Shown here: positions 49,177 through 57,265 of the stretch, piece after piece
How positions within the stretch are numbered: position 1 is the first letter of the stretch
Layout of the letters: each line of letters opens with the position of its first letter
From: DASRJG01 sp964647625
GTDB lineage: Bacteria; Acidobacteriota; Polarisedimenticolia; Polarisedimenticolales; DASRJG01
Reading direction: 5' to 3'
Length of the DNA: 64,000 bases
NCBI GenBank assembly: GCA_964647625.1
Contig: CAZYHZ010000012.1
Coordinates: 1-64,000 of the forward strand
Position numbers and translations under genes: made by a program
Notes under the pieces: generated by a model
Seen by the model: only the letters and a program-made list of their open reading frames with translations
What the model was told of the DNA's origin: nothing
The model's database searches: none

Positions 49177-50358
49177 ATGCCGAAACATCTCATTGTTCGC
49201 GACGCCGCGGCCGTCAAGGCCGTCGAAGCGATCGGCGACCACACGGATAGCTGGAAGGCAGGCTGGGCCGCAATCAAGTCCGGTGGCGAGGTCATCGCAG
49301 AGATCCAGTCGATCGCGCGCGCCCGGTCCTGGACCTCGCTCACGGACGCGACGCCGTTTCTCAACGATCACGCACAGCGCCTCCTCGAGATGCGCCTCGA
49401 AGCGATCCACAAGTTCAAGATCGCTCCGCATCACCGTCGCGGTTTCAGGATGAATGTGCGTTCGGGAGCTCGGAAGCCGCGAAGCGTTCGGGCGCTGTGT
49501 CTGATCAGCGGGTACGAAGGCCAGGAAATCCCCGGCCTCGTCGATGCCGAAAGGGTCGTGGTCGACGCCGAGCACATGGAGCAGGCGCTGGGTCCCGCAG
49601 CGATCGCGGAGATCTTCAAGATCCGGAAGCGCATCGGGGAGAACGTCCTGATCTCCACCAACGTCTCCGAGTCACCGCAAATCGTGAGGTCGGCCCAGAC
49701 GGGCGCCGTCGATGTCCGCTCGACCGCGGCACTCTCCGCGTCCAAGGTGATTGCAGCCATCAGCGCGGGAGCCGACGTCGTCAAGGTCGGCTTCGCCAAT
49801 CCAAACCCGTTCAAGGGAGATCTCGGCTTCGAGGTGATCCTGAGTCAGATGAAGCTGATCCGTTCGATGATCGACGACGTCGTCAAGGAGAGACTGGTCG
49901 TCTTCCCGCTCAGCCGCACGGAAGGACAATTTCCGCTGATCAGCGTTTTTTTCCCCGAGATGGGGATCGACAGCGCGGGCGAGCGGCCGGTCGAAATCGC
50001 ACAGAAGGGAATCGAGCTGACCAAGAAAGCCGGCTGGCAGGGGATGCTGATCGATACGTTCGAGAAGTACACGGGCCGCCGGTACCCGGATTTCTACTCG
50101 CTGGCTGATACGGCGGCGCTTGCAAGCGCCGCGCACGAGTCGAAGCTCGAGTTATGGATCGCCGGCTCCATCCTCCAAGCGGAGGTTGCCGCTTATCTGA
50201 AATGCGGCGTCGACCTCATCTGCTTCGGCGGGGCTGCCCGTCATGCGGAGGGAATCCGCGTCACGTCGAAGGGGGCCAAGCGGGACGAGTCCATCAAGCG
50301 GCCTCTCGTCGAAAAGCTCGTCGCGACGTTCAACAAGCTCGATCCCAAGGGCCGCTGA
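49177..50358 (+). CDS. MfnB/DUF556-like TIM-barrel protein
   Basis: The start is the ATG at 49177 (393 residues). The N-terminal ~160 residues are unassigned. The C-terminal ~230 residues resemble (5-formylfuran-3-yl)methyl phosphate synthase (MfnB, PF04476): AISAGADVVKVGFANPNPFK, then AGWQGMLIDTFEKYTGRRYP with DFYSLADTAAL, and LELWIAGSILQAEVAAYLKC with VDLICFGGAARH. MfnB makes the furan precursor of methanofuran from glyceraldehyde-3-phosphate. The Lys in VKVG is kept, but the Schiff-base Lys expected early in the barrel appears to be Arg (AVDVRSTAAL), so the reaction may differ. It overlaps the next gene by one base (TGATG). Confidence 0.6.
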   Translation: MPKHLIVRDAAAVKAVEAIGDHTDSWKAGWAAIKSGGEVIAEIQSIARARSWTSLTDATPFLNDHAQRLLEMRLEAIHKFKIAPHHRRGFRMNVRSGARKPRSVRALCLISGYEGQEIPGLVDAERVVVDAEHMEQALGPAAIAEIFKIRKRIGENVLISTNVSESPQIVRSAQTGAVDVRSTAALSASKVIAAISAGADVVKVGFANPNPFKGDLGFEVILSQMKLIRSMIDDVVKERLVVFPLSRTEGQFPLISVFFPEMGIDSAGERPVEIAQKGIELTKKAGWQGMLIDTFEKYTGRRYPDFYSLADTAALASAAHESKLELWIAGSILQAEVAAYLKCGVDLICFGGAARHAEGIRVTSKGAKRDESIKRPLVEKLVATFNKLDPKGR

Positions 50359-51242
50359 TGCCCCAACGCGCCAAACGTCGCGGGCTCCTCTCGGACGCTC
50401 GCGTCTATCTTTCGGGGCCCATGGATTTCGTCGCGTCGCGCGCCGACGAAAAGACGCACGGGTGGCGCAATAGGGTCGGAGAGTTCCTGCGGGCTCTCGG
50501 AGTGACGGTATTCGACCCGTGGTTCAAGCCGGAGGTCCGCGGGCTTCATCAATACGGCATCGAATCCGAATCCACCGTCAATGCCCGCGAGAGCTGGACG
50601 TTCGCTCGTGGGAAGCTCGGCGGTCGCGCCAGGGCCAAATGCGTGGCGCAGTACTGGCAGACTCTTCACACGGATCTCAGGATGGTCGACACCAGCGATT
50701 TCATCGTTGCCTACGTTCCCACCAATATTTACAGCGTGGGCACGCCGCACGAGATTGCGCTCGCTCGCCAGCAGCGCAAACCCGTGCTCTTCGTGAGTCC
50801 CGCGGTGGAGATTCCTGCGCTCGACGAGCTGAAGCGTCATCTGGAAGACCGCAACGATGCACGAGGCCGAAAACTGCTCGAAGATCTCTGCAACGAGACG
50901 CCGATCAAGCCGAACCCAAGGGGCATTCCCAGCCTCTGGTACATGCCTCTCGTCGGCGGACAAAATTTTTTCGACGGTTTCGGTTTCCACCAATACGCCA
51001 GGCTATTCCCGGACTGGAAACCGATCTCTATCGACGGCCAAGAAGCGAAGAAGCGGCCTGTCCGACCGCTGCTGCCGTTTCTCGAGCGGGTCAATCGAGA
51101 GCTTCCTCTCAAGTGGGACGCGGCAGGCAGGCGTCCTCGACCCGACGACGACTGGCTTCTCTGGGACCTCCGACGCGCCGGTCGTCGAAAGGCAGGGGCA
51201 CAACTCAAGGGCGTTCGAAGCTCGACCGAGTCCCTGGGCTGA
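50358..51242 (+). CDS. Nucleoside 2-deoxyribosyltransferase-like protein
   Basis: A 294-residue protein. The first ~180 residues follow the nucleoside deoxyribosyltransferase/DRTase pattern: ARVYLSGPMDFVASRADEKT, GVTVFDPWFKPE, DLRMVDTSDFIVAYVPTN, and GTPHEIALARQQRKPVLFVS with the conserved Glu. The rest (residues ~185-294) is unassigned and ends in a basic tail. These folds cleave N-glycosidic bonds or bind nucleotides, and are related to SLOG domains implicated in sensing nucleotide signals. Last gene of the operon and convergent, with 12 bases between, with the giant protease-nuclease gene. Confidence 0.75.
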   Translation: MPQRAKRRGLLSDARVYLSGPMDFVASRADEKTHGWRNRVGEFLRALGVTVFDPWFKPEVRGLHQYGIESESTVNARESWTFARGKLGGRARAKCVAQYWQTLHTDLRMVDTSDFIVAYVPTNIYSVGTPHEIALARQQRKPVLFVSPAVEIPALDELKRHLEDRNDARGRKLLEDLCNETPIKPNPRGIPSLWYMPLVGGQNFFDGFGFHQYARLFPDWKPISIDGQEAKKRPVRPLLPFLERVNRELPLKWDAAGRRPRPDDDWLLWDLRRAGRRKAGAQLKGVRSSTESLG

Positions 51243-51254
51243 CGATTCGGTCGG

Positions 51255-54200
51255 CTACTTTTCGAGGACCGCCTCGCGTGCGGCCTTTTGAATGGCCAGG
51301 ATGGAAATCCCTTCGTTCGCCTGATAGGGGTTTCCCGAGCCGTCGATCGCCGTCATTCGGTCTTTCCCGCTGTGGTGCAGCGCGACTGCGCGCCACCCGT
51401 TCGGCTCGAAAACCGGACTGCCGGAGCTTCCGCCCTCGGTCGGCGATCGGTAGTGCAGGCGGGTCTCGTTGAACGCGACGAGACGATTGTCGTGGAGCGA
51501 GATCTCCAGATCCCTCCCGCCGGGACACCCGATCACGTACATCCGGGGAGCGGGTGTGGTCATCTTCATCGGCGCGGGGCACAGAGGAATCGGGACGGAG
51601 TTCGGTAGAACGCCCTCCAGCTCGAGGAAGCTGGCGTCGAGCTGGTCGACCGGAGAGCTCCAAACGACCCTTCGGACTCCCAGCATGCTTCCGCCGTTGG
51701 GACCGCCGAGGAAGTGGATCTGGGCCTCCCACGGAAGAAGAGGCGGTACGCCGACGCCACCGCCTTTGGCCGGCGGGTTGGCGATCACGTGCGCATTGGT
51801 CAGCAGCACGATCTCTCCATCCGGGCGCGACGGGAAGAAGTCGCGTGCGCGAACGAGCCACCCGGTTCCGACCCCGCGCCCCGCCTGCTCGATCCGTGCC
51901 ACGCTCTTGCTTCGCTCAATGGCCATCAAGAGCCAAGCGATGCTCTGAGAACCTTCCGCTCCGAACCGGCGTTGCAGGCCAGCAGTGTCGGGGTTCAGCG
52001 CATCTCGACTCAAGTTGATTCGTCCGGCCGGTCGCTTCGCGAGCGCGTCGCGAATCAGCGGAAGGATCTGTTTGCCCGGATCGGAACCGTCGCTGAGTCG
52101 CCAGATTTCTTCGAGCTGTCGCCGCGTTCCCTCGAGCGCAAAGGACGTGATGCCGGCGGCACGGAAATACTCCCGCGCCGCGTTGACGGCCTCGTCGTTT
52201 CGGCCGAGGGCGATGTAGGCCTCCATCTGGCTCGCGATGACCCACAAGTCATCGTCCGTGGCCATTGCGCCGTGGGTTTTTCGGTCCAGGCTCTCGAGGA
52301 TCTTCGCGGCGAGATCGGACGCCGACGCTCGGTCGCCTTTCCGGGACAGCAACGCCGCCGCGTTGACTCCCTGCCAGTGGTTGGACTCCGCGTTCCGGGA
52401 ATATGCGGCCGAGTAGTAGTCGATCGCCTTTTGCAGGTCTTCCGGCCGGCCCTCGCCGAACTGTTTTTCGACGTTCACGAAGGCCTGCTTGTGCAGCCGG
52501 CCCATCAAGCCCGTGGCCTCGTCTCGTTCCTCGGCCGGTGCGCCCTGATCGGCGATGAGCCTTTCCAGGATGAACTGCGCTTCGGGAAACCGACCGACGT
52601 CGAGGAAGGCCTGAGCGGTCAAGCGCTTGATCTTTGCGCTGTGGAGGCCGGACTTTTCGATCGCGCCGGAAAGTCGAACCAAAGCATCGAAACGCCGATA
52701 ATCCCGCAGCGCACCGACCGTATGTTTCGCGAGTTGCTCTTCAACCGGCTGCCCGAGGGCAGAGATCGCACGGATCAGCTCATCGACGATCGAATCGACT
52801 CCCACCCAGTCGTATTCGCTCAGCCGGTCTTTGAGTCGTTTCTCGAGCTTCTCGAGCGGTGTCCTCGACGTGGAGTCGTTGTCGAGGACGACGTCTACCC
52901 AGCCGTTGATGGGCGTGTAGATCTGCTCCGCGGATTCGAATCCGGCCTCGGAGGGCTTCTTCGGATCGAACTCTCTCAAACTTCCGAAGTCCAGATGCGT
53001 CAGCTTCTCGAGCGTGACGATCGGAAGCTGGTACGTACGAAACTCGCCGAACGCGAATTCCAGGCCGGAGATCATGTCCGCTTGGCTCAAAATATACGCG
53101 GTCGCGGAAAGGCGGCCGGCGTCTCCGATAATGCTGACCACCTTCCAGAACTGAAGCGGGATTTTCGCGCCCCGGTATGGCATGTCCTCGTCGCTGAACA
53201 CCGGTCCCGTGAAAACATTGACCTTGAGATTCTCTTGCCCCGCATTCCGGTAGATGTACTCTTCGAGATCGTTCCAAATTTTCTGATTCAGGTCTTTGTG
53301 TTGTGGGCACGAGTTCGTGTAGTGGAAAGTGTCGGAATTTGCGCCCTCGGCGTCGTCCCCCCAAACGGGATCCAGTCTCCTGACCATGTGCCCGCGGTCG
53401 AGGTCGTTGTCGACGTAAAGTGCGTTGTCGAACTGGGCCTCGTCGGCGAGGCGCGGATCCAAGCGCCAGGGGACCCCGTCCCTGCCGAGACTCTGGAGCG
53501 AAGTTCCGAGGATGTTCACTGCGGTGAACATGCTCAGCCGACGTGAGCGACTCATGACGACCGAAAAATGGGTGTACGGAAGGACGGTCGAGGTCGTGTT
53601 CTTCGTCGTCATGTATGAAAGAACGTCGCCGGCGAGCGGTCCTGTCGGCGTGGGCAGCGGGACGGCAATGCCGATGAAGTTCTCGTCGTACCCTGTGCGA
53701 TCGTCGTATTCCGAGGGATCAACGCGTCGTTCGAGGCCCTCGAGCGATTCCGCGAGCCTGATTGCGGTTCGGCCCGGCGGGAGGCTCAATCCGAGTTCCT
53801 CGGCCAGCGCCGCGATTCGCGAGACTGGGATCACCCCGCCGCCGTCCGCCACGAGACCGATGGCTTCGCCGGAAGATAGGGAAACGATCGGCGCGCCCAG
53901 GGCGCCATTCGGGAACGGTCCATCCGCGTCGAGCCGGGACAAAGGCTGTCCGGGGGAGAATCGTCCGAATCCAATCCACGAGCTCGCGCGCGAGCCCAGC
54001 ACGGCGGCATCGTCGTCGGTAGCCGTCCGAGCGACGGGGATGTGAGCAGGCAACGAACCGTCCACCTCCACGATGGCGAGATCGGGATCGTTGCGGCTTC
54101 GAAGCACCGCGCGCACGCGCACCGACTCTCCCGACCTGAGGCGAACCACTGACCCGACAGTGGGGTCCGTGCGGAAGGCGATCACACGTCCGGGTGCGAT

Positions 54201-54380
54201 GACCCACCCGGCGGCGAGGACACTCGACGCCGGCTCGAATTCGCAGACGGCCGCAGCGGCTCGGCGCAGGTCGTTGACCGCGAACGCCGCGCAGCGATAC
54301 CAACGCTTCGATGCGTCCTTTGCCAGGACGTCGAGCACGCTGCCGGGATCGGCGGTCGAAGTCAACGTCACGAATGGCAT
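51255..54380 (-). CDS. Giant protein: inactive trypsin-like + EndoG nuclease + TRAFs-binding-type TPR + active trypsin-like protease
   Basis: The start is the ATG at 54380 (1041 residues). Residues ~30-200 are trypsin-like with a missing His (AAGWVIAPGRVIAFRTDP) and a missing Ser (FPNGALGAPIVS). Residues ~250-480 form an EndoG/NUC1 nuclease with DRGHMVRRLDPVWGDDAEG (catalytic His) and KDLNQKIWNDLE (metal-ligand Asn). Residues ~530-790 form a helical domain like MAP3K TRAFs-binding repeats (EATGLMGRLHKQAFVNVEKQ, GVNAAALLSRKGD). Residues ~830-1041 are a second trypsin-like domain with His in LLTNAHVIA, Asp in QLDASFLEL and Ser in GGSSGSPVFEP. A two-component effector, protease plus nuclease, is inferred. 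It follows the transglycosylase-like gene by 19 bases. Confidence 0.82.
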   Translation of the reverse strand: MPFVTLTSTADPGSVLDVLAKDASKRWYRCAAFAVNDLRRAAAAVCEFEPASSVLAAGWVIAPGRVIAFRTDPTVGSVVRLRSGESVRVRAVLRSRNDPDLAIVEVDGSLPAHIPVARTATDDDAAVLGSRASSWIGFGRFSPGQPLSRLDADGPFPNGALGAPIVSLSSGEAIGLVADGGGVIPVSRIAALAEELGLSLPPGRTAIRLAESLEGLERRVDPSEYDDRTGYDENFIGIAVPLPTPTGPLAGDVLSYMTTKNTTSTVLPYTHFSVVMSRSRRLSMFTAVNILGTSLQSLGRDGVPWRLDPRLADEAQFDNALYVDNDLDRGHMVRRLDPVWGDDAEGANSDTFHYTNSCPQHKDLNQKIWNDLEEYIYRNAGQENLKVNVFTGPVFSDEDMPYRGAKIPLQFWKVVSIIGDAGRLSATAYILSQADMISGLEFAFGEFRTYQLPIVTLEKLTHLDFGSLREFDPKKPSEAGFESAEQIYTPINGWVDVVLDNDSTSRTPLEKLEKRLKDRLSEYDWVGVDSIVDELIRAISALGQPVEEQLAKHTVGALRDYRRFDALVRLSGAIEKSGLHSAKIKRLTAQAFLDVGRFPEAQFILERLIADQGAPAEERDEATGLMGRLHKQAFVNVEKQFGEGRPEDLQKAIDYYSAAYSRNAESNHWQGVNAAALLSRKGDRASASDLAAKILESLDRKTHGAMATDDDLWVIASQMEAYIALGRNDEAVNAAREYFRAAGITSFALEGTRRQLEEIWRLSDGSDPGKQILPLIRDALAKRPAGRINLSRDALNPDTAGLQRRFGAEGSQSIAWLLMAIERSKSVARIEQAGRGVGTGWLVRARDFFPSRPDGEIVLLTNAHVIANPPAKGGGVGVPPLLPWEAQIHFLGGPNGGSMLGVRRVVWSSPVDQLDASFLELEGVLPNSVPIPLCPAPMKMTTPAPRMYVIGCPGGRDLEISLHDNRLVAFNETRLHYRSPTEGGSSGSPVFEPNGWRAVALHHSGKDRMTAIDGSGNPYQANEGISILAIQKAAREAVLEK

Positions 54381-54399
54381 TGCTCGCTCCCTCGTCGCG

Positions 54400-55041
54400 T
54401 CATCCTCGTCTTCCGCCGCGACCGCCGCCTGTTCCGCGACCTCCGCCTCCGCCTCGCCCACCAGGCGACCTTCCGGCGCCGCCGCCCGATCGGCCGCTCG
54501 AGCGGGCACTCGGTGATCTGGGCGAGGGGCGGCTCGCGCGCGAGGCGGGGGATCCCCGGCGGGTTTGCGCTGCGACGCGGGCTTGTCCTCTCCCGGCCGT
54601 TGAAGTCGGCCCTCGCAAGACGGGTGCACTCATGCGCGCAGCGTTGCGTAGGATCGACTTGACGTACTTTTGGGTCTCTTTGAACGGTGGGACTGAGTTT
54701 CCCGCCTTCTTGACGTTGCCGGGGCCCGCGTTATAGGCGGCCAGTGCGAGGGCGTAGTTTCCCTTGAAAGTCTTGAGCTGTCGCGCGAGGTACTTCATCC
54801 CACCTTTGATGTTCTGCTCGACGTTCGTAGGATCGACTTTCAGCTCTTTCGCTGTCTTGGGCATCAGCTGCATGACGCCGATCGCTCCGACACGGCTCTT
54901 GGCGCTTTGCAGTCCGCGTCTTTCTTGCCAGGCCTGCTCTTTGGCGATACCGGTATGCACGCGCTGCCCCTTACGCCAGCTTTCGATGTACCGTTAGACG
55001 TTCTTGGGGAGCTGCGGAGTGCGTGGGTTTCGATCGGGCAT
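54400..55041 (-). pseudogene. SLT lytic transglycosylase with in-frame TAA near its start
   Basis: An ATG at 55041 behind GGAGG opens a frame (MPDRNPRTPQLPKNV) that meets TAA at 54994-54996, then continues in the same frame as RYIESWRKGQRVHTGIAKEQ and a lytic transglycosylase domain: AWQERRGLQSAKSRVGAIGV with a Glu in the catalytic position, MQLMPKTAKELKVDPTNVEQ, LALAAYNAGPGNVKKAG, KYVKSIL. The tail is a low-complexity Ser/Arg/Gly-rich stretch ending GGRGGRRG. Translation could restart at the GTG at 54960 (186 residues), retaining the catalytic Glu. So either a recent nonsense mutation or a shorter functional protein. It sits inside the TIR to protease-nuclease operon. Confidence 0.65.
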
Positions 55042-55117
55042 GAAATCCTCCAAGAGTAGGAGCGACCGGCGAAGCTGAACGGATCATAGGCGATGTCCGT
55101 CACCGAACGAAGCAGAA

Positions 55118-56548
55118 TTACTTGGCCTGCAGACGACGAATGCCGGCCATGACATCGGGCGCGATTCGACTCTGCAGCTTGTGGGTGGTCAATTCATCGA
55201 GTGCGGATCGATAGGAATCCAATGCACCCGTGGTTTGTCCCGCGAGTTCTTGAAGCTGCGCCAACATGAAATGGAACGTCGGTCGCTTTTCTTCCGGAAC
55301 GACGTGTATCGGGAAGAGCCACGAGAAGGTCCGCAAGTGGTCGGCCGGTGGGACGATCTTCAGAAACACCGCCCGATCGCGCTGAGCAACGAGGCGGTCG
55401 TAGTAGACGTTCCAAATGTCCCACAGCGAAGTATCCGTCTCGTTCGAGATCGGGAACGGAAAGTCCTCGGCGTTGGCGCTCATCTCTGAGAGCACGCGCA
55501 CCAAGCCGGCTTGCAGCGGCAAATCGGCGGTCAGCAGATGCCCGCGAAGCTCCATACGTCGGACGTAGGTCCGCTCCCGCTCGGAGGCCACCGCTCTAGA
55601 AAAATGAACCTCGGCATCTGCGATCGAGCCATTCGACGTTAGGATGAAGTAGCCCCACATCGCATGCGCGAACGGATTGTCGGCGTCTCGCTCGATCGCT
55701 CGCTCGTAGTACACCGTCGGATCGATCCGCGTGACCACGTCCTTCGACCGGAGATACGCCGCCCAACCTAGATGCGCGAGCGCGTCCGCCGCGCGCTTGG
55801 CGTCTTTCGCTCCCGCCGCTCGAACGAGCGTCGGTTCCACCTTGGCGGCGACGTCCGTGAACGTTTCGGTTCGGACGATCGCGTGGACGTTGTCGAGCCA
55901 ATCCATCGCCACGCCCTCACAGCCGAGTCGCACCACATCGCTTTCCCCGTCGAGGGCGAGCGCGGTGGAGCAACGATCCCACGCCGCGGTGTAGTTCGAC
56001 GACTTCCGGTCGAGATCCGCATGGGCGACGAGCCGCGCCGCCTCCTGGCGGGACTCCAGTCGGAGGTACCCGCGCCACAGCCCGAGTCCCCCGGCGATCG
56101 CGAGGACCGTCAGGATTAGGGCGACGCGAACCGATCTGCCGAGCGACCAGCGCGAGTGCCCGAATCGGCGGACCGCGTCCCCAACCTCGGCCGCGACGTT
56201 TCCCTGCGGTTCCAGAATCACGACCGCGCGCAGGTAGGGAGGGATGGCGGTGCGATCGACGTGCCGCACGACTACGGGTAGGACTCGTCCCGCGGGATTG
56301 GGCCACTTTTCCTCGGCAAATCGAATCTCGCTGAGGGTATAGCGACCCGCCGCCACGGCTTCCGGGCTCAGCAGGAACACGAACAGGTCGGCGTCTCGGA
56401 TCGCATCGCAGATTCGCTCGTCGTAGGCGCCGCCTTCGGTGAGATCCGAGGCATCGAGGAAGACTTCATCGCCGTCCTCGCGGAGGGCCAGCGCGATTTC
56501 CTCGGCGATCGTGCGCTGCTCCGAAGCGTGGGACAGGAAGATCTTCAA
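55118..56548 (-). CDS. TIR domain + transmembrane helix + TPR-like protein
   Basis: A 476-residue protein. Residues ~1-120 are a TIR domain (MKIFLSHASEQRTIAEEIAL, VFLDASDLTEGGAYDERICD, LFVFLLSPEAVAAGRYTLSE with the conserved Glu). A transmembrane helix follows (VALILTVLAIAGGLGLW, ~141-157). The remainder is helical with TPR-like spacing (AAWDRCSTALALDGESDVV, HAMWGYFILTSNGSIADAEV) and should lie on the other side of the membrane if the topology is simple. First gene of the leftward operon ending with the giant protease-nuclease. TIR domains often act as NADases in anti-phage systems; sensing by the TPR half is inferred. Confidence 0.85.
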   Translation of the reverse strand: MKIFLSHASEQRTIAEEIALALREDGDEVFLDASDLTEGGAYDERICDAIRDADLFVFLLSPEAVAAGRYTLSEIRFAEEKWPNPAGRVLPVVVRHVDRTAIPPYLRAVVILEPQGNVAAEVGDAVRRFGHSRWSLGRSVRVALILTVLAIAGGLGLWRGYLRLESRQEAARLVAHADLDRKSSNYTAAWDRCSTALALDGESDVVRLGCEGVAMDWLDNVHAIVRTETFTDVAAKVEPTLVRAAGAKDAKRAADALAHLGWAAYLRSKDVVTRIDPTVYYERAIERDADNPFAHAMWGYFILTSNGSIADAEVHFSRAVASERERTYVRRMELRGHLLTADLPLQAGLVRVLSEMSANAEDFPFPISNETDTSLWDIWNVYYDRLVAQRDRAVFLKIVPPADHLRTFSWLFPIHVVPEEKRPTFHFMLAQLQELAGQTTGALDSYRSALDELTTHKLQSRIAPDVMAGIRRLQAK

Positions 56549-56680
56549 GGCGAGCCTCGTGCTGCCAATCCAGGGCAGCTATAGCTGGAGGCAGTCTAGT
56601 CGAAAGTTCGTTGAATGTTCACCCCTGTTTTCGTGTAATCTTGCTGGCAGATACGCGTTCCGACCTCATCCGGACGCAGA

Positions 56681-57265
56681 GTGATCGTCGCCCTGGAGCG
56701 ACGAGGAGGGTTCCCAACGTTGAGCGTCGTCGCGCTGGCCGGTCGCCGGATCGACGCGATGGGAGCGTCCCCGCGCTTCGCCGAGTCGCGGATCGCTATC
56801 GTTCGAATCCGGATTCGCTCCATGCTGGTGTCGCAACGGGCGCGAGCGCTCGTGTGCTCGGCAGCCTGCGGCGCAGACCTGCTCGCACTCGAAGCCGCCG
56901 GCGAGATCGGCCTCAGGCGCCGTGTCGTGTTGCCGTTCGACGCCGAGCGGTTTCGGGAGACGTCCGTCATCGACCGCGGCGGGGATTGGGGCGGACGTTT
57001 CAAGCGCATCATCGATGCGGTCGAGGCCACGGATGATCTGATCGTGCTCGATGCGGAGGCGGGTGACGAGGAAGCCTACGCCAGCGCGAGCTTGGCCATC
57101 TTGAACGAGGCCGAATCGCTTGCCGCGGCAAGCGACCCCCCCGACAAACTGGTCGCGGCGATCGTGTGGGAGGGGGCCGCTCGCGGTGAAGACGATTTGA
57201 CCGGCTATTTCGCGACGCAGGCGCGCGGTCGCGGATTCGAGTTGATTGAAATCTCAACCAGGTGA
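56681..57265 (+). CDS. SLOG-like (nucleotide-sensing Rossmann) protein
   Basis: A 194-residue protein from the GTG at 56681; a TTG at 56720 behind AGGAGG is an alternative start. The pattern fits the SLOG/LOG superfamily: VVALAGRRIDAMG at the first strand, RALVCSAACGADLLALEAAG for the GGxxG-like loop, RRRVVLPFDAERFRETSV and VEATDDLIVLDAEAGDEEAY. SLOG domains are predicted to bind or hydrolyse nucleotide-derived signals in conflict systems. It overlaps the next gene (GTGA at 57262-57265), and the 132 bases upstream divide it from the divergent TIR gene. Confidence 0.65.
   Translation: MIVALERRGGFPTLSVVALAGRRIDAMGASPRFAESRIAIVRIRIRSMLVSQRARALVCSAACGADLLALEAAGEIGLRRRVVLPFDAERFRETSVIDRGGDWGGRFKRIIDAVEATDDLIVLDAEAGDEEAYASASLAILNEAESLAAASDPPDKLVAAIVWEGAARGEDDLTGYFATQARGRGFELIEISTR

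Noticed and set aside
54994..54996. Recoding (as for Sec) of the stop in the transglycosylase gene
   Set aside because: The codon is TAA, not TGA or TAG; nonsense mutation or later start is simpler.
56806..56822. tRNA T-loop-like GTTCGAATCC string
   Set aside because: Lies inside the SLOG-like gene, with no cloverleaf around it.
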